From an uncultured Actinomycetes bacterium (lineage in GTDB: Bacteria > Actinomycetota > Acidimicrobiia > Acidimicrobiales > RAAP-2), in contig CAITOG010000175.1 of NCBI GenBank assembly GCA_903893955.1, forward strand, positions 1 to 13,225: a stretch of DNA of 13,225 nucleotides, given 5' to 3'. Positions 7,033-12,492 of the stretch are shown here, piece by piece (position 1 is the first letter of the stretch; each line of letters starts with the position of its first letter). Position numbers and translations under genes: made by a program. The notes under the pieces are model-generated. The model did not search any database, was not told the origin of the DNA, and saw only the letters and a program-made list of their open reading frames with translations.

Positions 7033-8081
7033 CGATCGATCAGCGACAGGACCGGCCCACCCAGGGTCCGGTTCGCTCGCCAGCGACCATGCCGTGGCGC
7101 CGGGTGCTCGGCCTCATGGCGGCGGTGCTGGCCGTCTGGCTTTTCCTGGACGCCAACACGCTTCAGCACAACGCCCAGGTCTCGCCGGTGGGGGTGCGTC
7201 GCACGGTGGCCCTGGCGCTGCTCGGGCCGGTCGCTGTGATTAGCCGCGTCAGCCAGGTGTCGAGGATCGAAGAGGCAGCCAACGCCGCGCTGGGTCGATC
7301 GTCCAACGGCGCCGGCGGCCACACCTTCGTGGTGATCGGCCCGACCGGGCCTCCGCCGACGGTGCCAGTCACCAGCGCCACCCACCACCCACCGATCCAC
7401 CCTGACATCACGACGCTGCCGCCGAACCCACTGCAGAACCCGACGGCTGCGGATCCGTTGCGGGTGCTGCTTGTCGGCGACTCGCTGGGTCTCGACCTTG
7501 GTGGCTCGCTCCAGAACCGCCTTGCGTCGACCGGTGTGGTCGCCGCGACCCTCGATGGCAAGGAGTCGACTGGTCTGACCCGACCCGACTACTTCAACTG
7601 GCCTGCGGAGCTCTCGAGCGACCTGCCTCGCGTGAACCCCCAGGTCGTCGTCGTCATGATGGGGGCCAACGACCCACAGAACTTCCTCGGACCACCTGGG
7701 ATCGCATTCGGGACCGATGCCTGGAACAAGGAGTACCGCCACCGGGCGGCACAGTTCATGCGTGAGGCCACCTCGCAGGGCGCGCAGCTCATCTGGGTCG
7801 GCCTTCCGCCGATGCAGGACCAGGCCCTCAACGCCAAGATCCAGGTCATCAACCAGCTCCAGCAGGAGGCGGCGGCCAAGGTGCCTGGTGTGCTCTATCT
7901 CCCGTCCACGTCGATCATCGGTGGGCCTGGGGGCACGTTCTCGCCCTACGTGGTCAAGGGTGGCCAGAACATCAACGTGCGGACCCCCGATGGGATCCAC
8001 ATCACGCCAGAAGGAGGCGCGGTCCTCTCGAATGCGGTGGTCCAGCTGATGCGACAGAAGCTCGGGATCCAGCTGAGCTGA
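7029..8081 (+). CDS. Membrane-anchored SGNH hydrolase-fold protein (DUF459-like), MBOAT partner
   Basis: Probable extracytoplasmic acyltransferase or esterase acting with the upstream MBOAT protein. The 350-aa protein has a short basic amino terminus, one membrane segment (about 26-41) and a proline-rich linker (about 104-142), followed by the SGNH domain. Catalytic blocks are intact: block I GDSLG (150-154, nucleophile S152), block III GAND (212-215) and block V DGIH (321-324; D321 and H324 complete the triad). TGLTRPDYFNWP (181-192) matches the pattern I associate with the DUF459 group. Such MBOAT-SGNH pairs transfer acetyl groups to surface polysaccharides, as AlgI with AlgJ/AlgX and PatA with PatB do. 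The ATG overlaps the stop of an 11-codon mini-ORF. The acceptor and direction (transfer or removal) are not evident. Confidence 0.85.
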   Translation: MTIDQRQDRPTQGPVRSPATMPWRRVLGLMAAVLAVWLFLDANTLQHNAQVSPVGVRRTVALALLGPVAVISRVSQVSRIEEAANAALGRSSNGAGGHTFVVIGPTGPPPTVPVTSATHHPPIHPDITTLPPNPLQNPTAADPLRVLLVGDSLGLDLGGSLQNRLASTGVVAATLDGKESTGLTRPDYFNWPAELSSDLPRVNPQVVVVMMGANDPQNFLGPPGIAFGTDAWNKEYRHRAAQFMREATSQGAQLIWVGLPPMQDQALNAKIQVINQLQQEAAAKVPGVLYLPSTSIIGGPGGTFSPYVVKGGQNINVRTPDGIHITPEGGAVLSNAVVQLMRQKLGIQLS

Positions 8082-8096
8082 GGCTCAGGCGCTCAG
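8073..8096. terminator. Hairpin spanning both stop codons of two convergent genes
   Basis: CTGAGC (8073-8078) can pair with GCTCAG (8091-8096), and an alternative inner pairing is CTGAG-G-CTCAG (8078-8088). The element covers the TGA of the SGNH gene (8079-8081) and the stop of the convergent ATPase gene (8095-8093), which are only 11 bp apart. It could act as a bidirectional terminator, but the stem is short and no T-run follows. Confidence 0.35.
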
Positions 8097-9364
8097 TACC
8101 GGGAGTAGCGCTCGATTTCTTCGGCGAAGATTGCCATATCCTCGAGCATCACCGATGGCTTGGTGGCGTTGAGGGCCCGATCGAGATCGGCATGTTCGAC
8201 CCTGGCACCGTCGTCGCCTAAGAGCGCCCGCTCGAAGGCGAGCTGTGCAGCGGTCCTGATCAGGTGGTCGAGATCTGCCATCGTGTAGCCCTCTGTGGCG
8301 GCTGCCAGAGCGGTCACGTCGACCGGTCGATCGGTGATGCGGGTGATCTCAGAGGTCAGCGCCTCGGTTCGGGCTGCTCGATCTGGCGGCCCAACCGGAA
8401 GGATGAAGTCAAACCTCCCGGTCCTAGCGAAGGCTGGGTCGAGCCGTGAGATTGAGTTGGTGGCGCAGATAAGAAGCCGACCACTTCGGTTCCTGAATCC
8501 AGGGATCACCTTGAGCAGCTCGTTCGTGATGGCCTGAGCCGCAGATGCCTCTTGTCGCCTCGATGCCACCTCGTCGACCTCGTCGATGAAGACCACCGCG
8601 TGCTCGACTGACTGGAGTCGATCGAAGGTTGTACGGATCCCCGACGCGATCTCGGCGGCCGTAGTGCCGAGCTGCGCGGGGAAGACCTCGATGAACGGCC
8701 AACCGAGGCGGCCAGCGATGCCGCGGACCAGCGATGTCTTGCCGGTGCCGGGAGGGCCGAAGAGGATCGCCGCACCCGGGGGACGGAGCCCCAACCGTTC
8801 GGCAAGCATCGGCTCAGCCAACGGCTGGATGAGCATCCGCTCGATGAGCGCCTTGTTGTCCTCACCACCGCTGAGCCTCGACCACGCTGTCGCTGGGATG
8901 ATCCGACCGCCGAGTTCGGTGACGGTCTGCGCGTGGCTTGCCGCATAGGACTCTCGGCGGTCGAAGTAGCGCAACGAGATCGGACCGTCGTAGGACTGGT
9001 TGGCGAACGCGGAGTCGCCTACCTCGCCTTCGTGGAGCAGAGCGGAGAGTCGGGTGACCCCCCGAGAGGTCAGACGCTGCTCGAGGGCCATGAGCATTTC
9101 TGAACCGATGCCGTGGTTGCGCCAGCGGGACGAAAGCGCGAGGCGGACGACCCAGGCTCGATCGCCGTCGACGATGCTGCAGGCAGTCCCGACGACATGC
9201 CCGGCGACCTCGGCGACCACCGCTGGATCCCCATCGGAGATCGCAGCGGCGACCTCGGCGATCGAGAACACCGGCTCTGCAGCGTTGATGCCACTGTCCT
9301 CCCAGACACGCACGGCGGCGTCCAAGTCGGTATTCACCATCTCCCGGATCACCCACTCGACCAT
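8093..9364 (-). CDS. GNAT acetyltransferase fused to a Cdc48/FtsH-type AAA+ ATPase
   Basis: A two-domain protein of 423 aa whose function I do not recognise. Residues about 4-130 form a GNAT-like domain; the acetyl-CoA pyrophosphate loop is RNHGIG (82-87) in LALSSRWRNHGIGSEML. After a linker, residues about 172-423 form one classical AAA ATPase domain. It has PLAEPMLAERLGLRPPG (181-197), Walker A GPPGTGKT (203-210), Walker B VVFIDEVDE (257-265), sensor-1 N303, and the second region of homology with arginine fingers R314 and R317 in ARTGRFD. A helical lid follows with TMADLDHL (361-368). All catalytic residues are intact. No protease or membrane segment is present, so it should remodel or segregate a target, possibly one that is acetylated. 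ATG 9364 is chosen over TTG 9370 because TAGCCT stands 5 nt before it. It follows the SCO1664 gene by 55 bp and may share its operon. Confidence 0.88.
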   Translation of the reverse strand: MVEWVIREMVNTDLDAAVRVWEDSGINAAEPVFSIAEVAAAISDGDPAVVAEVAGHVVGTACSIVDGDRAWVVRLALSSRWRNHGIGSEMLMALEQRLTSRGVTRLSALLHEGEVGDSAFANQSYDGPISLRYFDRRESYAASHAQTVTELGGRIIPATAWSRLSGGEDNKALIERMLIQPLAEPMLAERLGLRPPGAAILFGPPGTGKTSLVRGIAGRLGWPFIEVFPAQLGTTAAEIASGIRTTFDRLQSVEHAVVFIDEVDEVASRRQEASAAQAITNELLKVIPGFRNRSGRLLICATNSISRLDPAFARTGRFDFILPVGPPDRAARTEALTSEITRITDRPVDVTALAAATEGYTMADLDHLIRTAAQLAFERALLGDDGARVEHADLDRALNATKPSVMLEDMAIFAEEIERYSRY

Positions 9365-9369
9365 GGTCA

Positions 9370-9375
9370 AGGCTA
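9370..9375 (-). promoter_or_regulatory. Leaderless -10 element of the GNAT-AAA gene
   Basis: On the minus strand TAGCCT (9375-9370) is followed after 5 nt by ATG 9364. This would give an internal, leaderless promoter within the minus-strand cassette and supports ATG rather than TTG 9370 as the start, since TTG overlaps the element. Confidence 0.4.
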
Positions 9376-9419
9376 CCCCTCGGTGGGCTGTGATGTCCTC
9401 GCCGCCTGCTGGCGCAGGA

Positions 9420-10118
9420 TCAGATCAGCGGCCACGGATAGGGCGGCCAGGGCGCGTCTTCATCCGGGAAGGGCAGGAAGCCAAGGTCGAGCAGGTCGGC
9501 GGCTCGCTGGGCTGTGATCGCCACCTCGTGAGGGGAGAGTAGGTCGACGAGCTCCTCGAGGCCCCGCTCTGCCACGTCGCTGAGGGCTCCGGTGAGGTCT
9601 GCCGACAGCTCCTCGCCGGCCAGATCCCAGATGACCGTTCGCAGCTTGTCCTCCTCGTGGAAGCACAGCCCGTGGTCGATGGCCCAGAGCCGGCCCTCGG
9701 CCAAGAGCACGTGGCCGCTCTTGCGGTCAGAGTTGTTGGCCACCACATCGAAGGTTGCGAGCCGACAGAGCCAGTCGTGGTGCGTTGGGTCGTCTCTGAT
9801 CGTGAAGTAGTGGTGCTCCATGTCCTCCTCGACGAAGAGCTGGACCGAGCCTGGACCGAAGGGCCCCTGGTCCCTCGCCACCGTGAGGGGAATCAGGTCG
9901 AAGCCGAGCCGTTCGCTCAGGACAAAGGCGGCAACCTCACGGCGCCACAGCCCGCCAGGGAAGTCCCACAGCGGTCGCTCACCGCTCTCAGGCTTGTAGA
10001 CGCAGGTGACCGACTCCTCATCGAGGGAGGCGGTGGCCAGGAGGGTTGCGTTCGAGCTGTTGGTGAACCGGCCGGTGACCACGAGCTCGCCGTGAGCGAG
10101 GATCTCCTCAGGGTTCAC
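9420..10118 (-). CDS. SCO1664-family protein, PI3/PI4-kinase-like fold (TIGR03843)
   Basis: Member of an actinobacterial family of unknown role with partial similarity to phosphatidylinositol 3-/4-kinases. In the 232-aa protein I see a lysine motif CVYKP (39-43, K42), an apparent catalytic-loop equivalent NNSDRKSGHVLL (128-139) with D131, and IDHG (147-150), which resembles the metal-binding DFG/DxG triad. HHDWLCRLATFDVVANN before it is typical of the family. Whether it phosphorylates a lipid, protein or small molecule is not known. The GTG start at 10118 is chosen because it overlaps the DUF3090 stop as GTGA; the frame is open further up to 10187, but that would overlap the neighbour by 73 nt. 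No Shine-Dalgarno is visible, so translation probably depends on coupling. It ends 55 bp before the GNAT-AAA gene. Confidence 0.85.
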   Translation of the reverse strand: MNPEEILAHGELVVTGRFTNSSNATLLATASLDEESVTCVYKPESGERPLWDFPGGLWRREVAAFVLSERLGFDLIPLTVARDQGPFGPGSVQLFVEEDMEHHYFTIRDDPTHHDWLCRLATFDVVANNSDRKSGHVLLAEGRLWAIDHGLCFHEEDKLRTVIWDLAGEELSADLTGALSDVAERGLEELVDLLSPHEVAITAQRAADLLDLGFLPFPDEDAPWPPYPWPLI

Positions 10119-10612
10119 GTGATCGGCGCGCGGTGCCCGTTGGTCCGTGGGCAGTCGTGCCCTCGCGGGTCGAGGGGCAGCCCGCACAGTGGGCAGGGCG
10201 GTCGACCAGACTCGACCAGCCGTGTGGCGTGGATGGCGAAGGCAGCAGCCTGCTCTCGAGAGACCTCGAGCGTGAAGCGCGCCGGACCCGTCTCCTCGTC
10301 GACGTCCTCGATCACGACCTCGACGGTGCCAGTCTCCTCGTCGATCGCCACCGAGATCTCGCCGGCGATCATGTCGATGCCGTCATCGGGGCTGAGCTGG
10401 AGATCGAGGTCGTCTGGCAGGTGGCCGGGACGACCGAGCGGTTCGATCGCCCTCGTCAGGTAGGTGGCCAGCACAGCGAGCTGCTGCTTCTCCACCTTCA
10501 CGGTGACGAACTCAGGCCCGCTCACCGCCTGGATCAAGAACATCCGTTGCCCCACCTCGCCGACGGTGCCGGCGGTGAAGCGGTCGGGGGAGCGCATGAA
10601 GCGGTCGGTCAT
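10115..10612 (-). CDS. DUF3090-family protein (TIGR03847) with carboxy-terminal zinc-knuckle-like motif
   Basis: A 165-aa actinobacterial family protein of unknown function that regularly sits beside SCO1664-type and MSMEG_4193-type genes. The main domain (1-135) holds the conserved RFTAGTVGEVGQRMFLIQA start (11-29) and the acidic stretch around EISVAIDEET and VEVVIEDVDEE. The tail has C140-x2-C143-x10-C154-x5-H160 (CPLCG, HDCP, GHR), which looks like a zinc knuckle. ATG 10612 is supported by a strong AAGGAGAT ribosome-binding site (10629-10622) 9 nt upstream, inside the phosphomutase gene, and by a 4-nt ATGA overlap with that gene's stop. The frame is open upstream to 10978, but this is only the shadow of the phosphomutase gene. 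The downstream overlap is also 4 nt (GTGA). Confidence 0.88.
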   Translation of the reverse strand: MTDRFMRSPDRFTAGTVGEVGQRMFLIQAVSGPEFVTVKVEKQQLAVLATYLTRAIEPLGRPGHLPDDLDLQLSPDDGIDMIAGEISVAIDEETGTVEVVIEDVDEETGPARFTLEVSREQAAAFAIHATRLVESGRPPCPLCGLPLDPRGHDCPRTNGHRAPIT

Positions 10613-11259
10613 TGCAGTGCGATCTCCTTGAGCGAGGCGGTCGAGTTGGTAGCAAGCACATGGGGGCCGTGACTGGTGAGCAAGAGTGCGCTGATCGAGC
10701 ACGGGTTCACCGTCAGGCGCTGGAAGAGGTCGAGCGGCGCCCCAGCGGCGGCCGAGAGGATCGCCTTGATCGGGTCGGCGTGGCTGACAGCGACGATGGT
10801 CTCGCCAGGGTGTGCACGGGCGAGATCGGTCACGGCCTGGCTCGAGCGGGTGGCCATCTCGAGGAAGGACTCGCCGTTCGGGAATCGGAAGCCCGACGGG
10901 TTCGACTGGACCTGGCGCCACTCGGGTTTCTTGGCGAGCCGGCGGAGTTGCCTGTTGGTCCAGTCGCCGAAGTCGCACTCGATGAGCCCTGGTGCTCGTC
11001 GCACCCGAAGGCCAAGGGCACGGGCGATCGGCTGGGCTGTCTCGCGAGTCCGCTCCAGCGGAGAGGCGTAGACGGCCACCGGGGCGCGCTCGATCTCGGC
11101 GATCCGCTGCGCTGCAGCTTCAGCCTGCGCCTGCCCCTTCTCGGAGAGATGGAGCCCAGGGGCCCGGCCCGGGAGCAGCTTGCCGGTCGACGGTGTCGTC
11201 CCGTGCCGGACGAGCAGGACGAGGGTGGGAGCGTGTGCCGCCGCTGTGGTTGTGGCCAT
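10609..11259 (-). CDS. Histidine-phosphatase-family putative phosphomutase (MSMEG_4193 family, TIGR03848)
   Basis: Member of the histidine phosphatase superfamily, in which a histidine is transiently phosphorylated during phosphate transfer or hydrolysis. In the 216-aa protein the RHG motif is at 18-20 (phospho-acceptor H19). ERTRETAQ (69-76) holds the phosphate-binding arginines, IECDFGDW (93-100) holds the acid residue E94, and VSHADPIK (158-165) holds the second histidine H160. IECDFGDW and SHADPIK are characteristic of the MSMEG_4193 group. The substrate is unknown; the family name 'phosphomutase' is only by similarity. The ATG is preceded by TACGAT after exactly 6 nt, so transcription probably starts at the start codon. 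The gene overlaps DUF3090 by 4 nt, making it the head of a tightly coupled three-gene unit. The upstream flavoprotein gene ends 49 bp before it. Confidence 0.9.
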   Translation of the reverse strand: MATTTAAAHAPTLVLLVRHGTTPSTGKLLPGRAPGLHLSEKGQAQAEAAAQRIAEIERAPVAVYASPLERTRETAQPIARALGLRVRRAPGLIECDFGDWTNRQLRRLAKKPEWRQVQSNPSGFRFPNGESFLEMATRSSQAVTDLARAHPGETIVAVSHADPIKAILSAAAGAPLDLFQRLTVNPCSISALLLTSHGPHVLATNSTASLKEIALQ

Positions 11260-11265
11260 CGAGCC

Positions 11266-11271
11266 ATCGTA
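11266..11271 (-). promoter_or_regulatory. Leaderless -10 element of the phosphomutase gene
   Basis: TACGAT (11271-11266 on the minus strand) followed by 6 nt and the ATG at 11259. The hexamer matches 4 of 6 bases of TATAAT and fits TANNNT; no Shine-Dalgarno lies in between. It would let the phosphomutase-DUF3090-SCO1664 unit be transcribed independently of the gene upstream. Confidence 0.5.
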
Positions 11272-11308
11272 GGGCTGCGCGCTGCGACCTCGGCTCAGGT
11301 GGGTGCGC

Positions 11309-12436
11309 TCAGGTGACCGGAGGCGGCAGGAGGCGCGGTGCCTCGACGGCGTGAGCGGGCCAGCGTCGTCGGCTCACGCCAGCAAGTCGCCGCAGCAGTG
11401 AGATGGCAGCTGGATCGTCGTCGCCGGGACGAAGCTCGACCTGGCCCGCCTCGCGCATCGCGTCGAGGAGGTCCTTGCCTGCCTCGGTGCGGACAATGGT
11501 CAGGGTCCAATCGCTGAAGGACCCGATGCCCCCGGTCGAGATGTCAGCATGCTCGGCTGCGAAGTCGGGACACGTGGTGCAGCCCTCTCGGGTCCAGGCG
11601 TGGCACTCCTTGAGCGGCACCTCGACGTAGCGATCGTCGGTCAGCCAGAGCTGGAACACGCCCTTGATGTTCATCTTGAGGATCTCGTCACGACGGATCT
11701 GGTACTTCGCCTCGAAGAGCTCTTCGAAGATGGCATCGTCGAAGGTCTTCGAGCACAAGAGGCCGATGGTCAGCCCCAATCGCCTGGCGACCTTGCCAGC
11801 CTTTCGCGCCTGCATCGCACCCGGTCCTGAGACCTGGCAGCCCATCCCGACGAGCGCGAGGCGCTCCGCACCTGCCTCGACCGCCTCGCCGTAGGCGAGC
11901 ATGTTGGCTGAGTAGGTGTAGCGGCTCCCGGCGGTGGCGAGCACGCCGGCACGATCGGTGACCACCGTCGGCACCGTCCGCCACGACGAGCCATCGCCCT
12001 CGAGGCCGGAGACGAGCGCGGCATCGACGTGGTCGTGCTCGAGAGCGAACGCGAGCAGCGCGGACACGAAGCCGCCGTCCTGTCCCGCAGCCGCGAGTTC
12101 GGGGTCAGTGGCACGCGCCAAGAAGATCTCGATCGACTGGCCGAAGACCTCGTCGACGTGTCGAGGCCGACCGAAGCGCTTCTCGTCGATCTCCTCCTCC
12201 CAGGAGCGGAACCGGGGACAGGCGCGGGTGCACATGGTGCAGCCTTTGGCGCCATGGGTGCACGTGTCGATCGACCCATCGATGTCGAGGTGGAAGGGCT
12301 TGTAGGCGCCGTCAGCAGCGTCGTAGTCGAGGACGTCGTGCGGGCAAGCGATGACGCACGCGGCACAGCCGGTACACAGGCCGCCGGTGACGACCTCCTC
12401 GAACAGCTCTGTCCACTGGGGCTTCTCGATCGCCAT
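11309..12436 (-). CDS. Coenzyme F420 hydrogenase/dehydrogenase beta-subunit (FrhB)-like Fe-S flavoprotein
   Basis: A cytosolic redox protein of the FrhB/FpoF family, whose members couple F420 or other electron carriers through FAD and Fe-S clusters. The 375-aa protein starts with a ferredoxin-like unit: C21-x2-C24-x2-C27-x3-C31-P gives one [4Fe-4S] site, and C59-x6-C66-x2-C69-x3-C73-P a second. The FrhB amino-terminal domain follows (QDGGFVSALL, 119-128; SRYTYSAN, 171-178; VGMGCQVSG, 196-204 with C200). The carboxy-terminal domain has MNIKGVFQLWL (255-265) and C278-x7-C286-x2-C289-P, probably a third cluster with C200 or C228. No hydrogenase subunits are nearby, so it probably works as an oxidoreductase with another partner. 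ATG 12436 follows TAGAGT by 6 nt, suggesting a leaderless transcript. The true electron donor and acceptor are not shown. Confidence 0.9.
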   Translation of the reverse strand: MAIEKPQWTELFEEVVTGGLCTGCAACVIACPHDVLDYDAADGAYKPFHLDIDGSIDTCTHGAKGCTMCTRACPRFRSWEEEIDEKRFGRPRHVDEVFGQSIEIFLARATDPELAAAGQDGGFVSALLAFALEHDHVDAALVSGLEGDGSSWRTVPTVVTDRAGVLATAGSRYTYSANMLAYGEAVEAGAERLALVGMGCQVSGPGAMQARKAGKVARRLGLTIGLLCSKTFDDAIFEELFEAKYQIRRDEILKMNIKGVFQLWLTDDRYVEVPLKECHAWTREGCTTCPDFAAEHADISTGGIGSFSDWTLTIVRTEAGKDLLDAMREAGQVELRPGDDDPAAISLLRRLAGVSRRRWPAHAVEAPRLLPPPVT

Positions 12437-12438
12437 TG

Positions 12439-12454
12439 CCTCACTCTAGTGAGG
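12439..12454. promoter_or_regulatory. Perfect inverted repeat overlapping the FrhB-like gene promoter
   Basis: CCTCACT-CT-AGTGAGG, with 7-bp arms around 2 bp, covers the -10 hexamer TAGAGT (12448-12443 on the minus strand) and ends 3 bp before the FrhB-like ATG. A further GTGAGG half-copy lies at 12459-12464. A repressor bound here would block the polymerase directly. The same bases, if transcribed from further upstream, could form a small hairpin at the start codon. Confidence 0.5.
12443..12448 (-). promoter_or_regulatory. Leaderless -10 element of the FrhB-like gene
   Basis: TAGAGT on the minus strand fits TANNNT, with 6 nt to the ATG at 12436. A GAGG also lies within those 6 nt, so ordinary initiation from a longer transcript is possible too. 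Confidence 0.45.
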
Positions 12455-12480
12455 TTGGGTGAGGCCAGCCCTGACCCCGG

Positions 12481-12486
12481 TACCCT
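12481..12486 (+). promoter_or_regulatory. Leaderless -10 element of the Fpg/Nei-like gene
   Basis: TACCCT fits TANNNT and is followed by 6 nt and the GTG start at 12493; there is no Shine-Dalgarno. TTGGGT at 12455-12460 is a possible -35, but its 20-bp spacing is long. Confidence 0.45.
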
Positions 12487-12492
12487 TCGGGC

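Noticed and set aside
6927..8000. Minus-strand frame opposite the SGNH gene
   Set aside because: Low-complexity R/D/H-rich shadow with no motif; the plus-strand SGNH triad is intact.
9365..9370. TTG 9370 as start of the GNAT-AAA gene
   Set aside because: It overlaps the TAGCCT element and adds only two residues; ATG 9364 is the better start.
10613..10978. Amino-terminal extension of the DUF3090 protein
   Set aside because: It lies wholly inside the phosphomutase gene in another frame. ATG 10612 has AAGGAGAT and the ATGA overlap.
11293..11315. Direct repeat GCTCAGGTG at 11293-11301 and 11307-11315
   Set aside because: Only two 9-bp copies, one inside the end of the FrhB-like gene. No symmetry or promoter relation, so likely chance.
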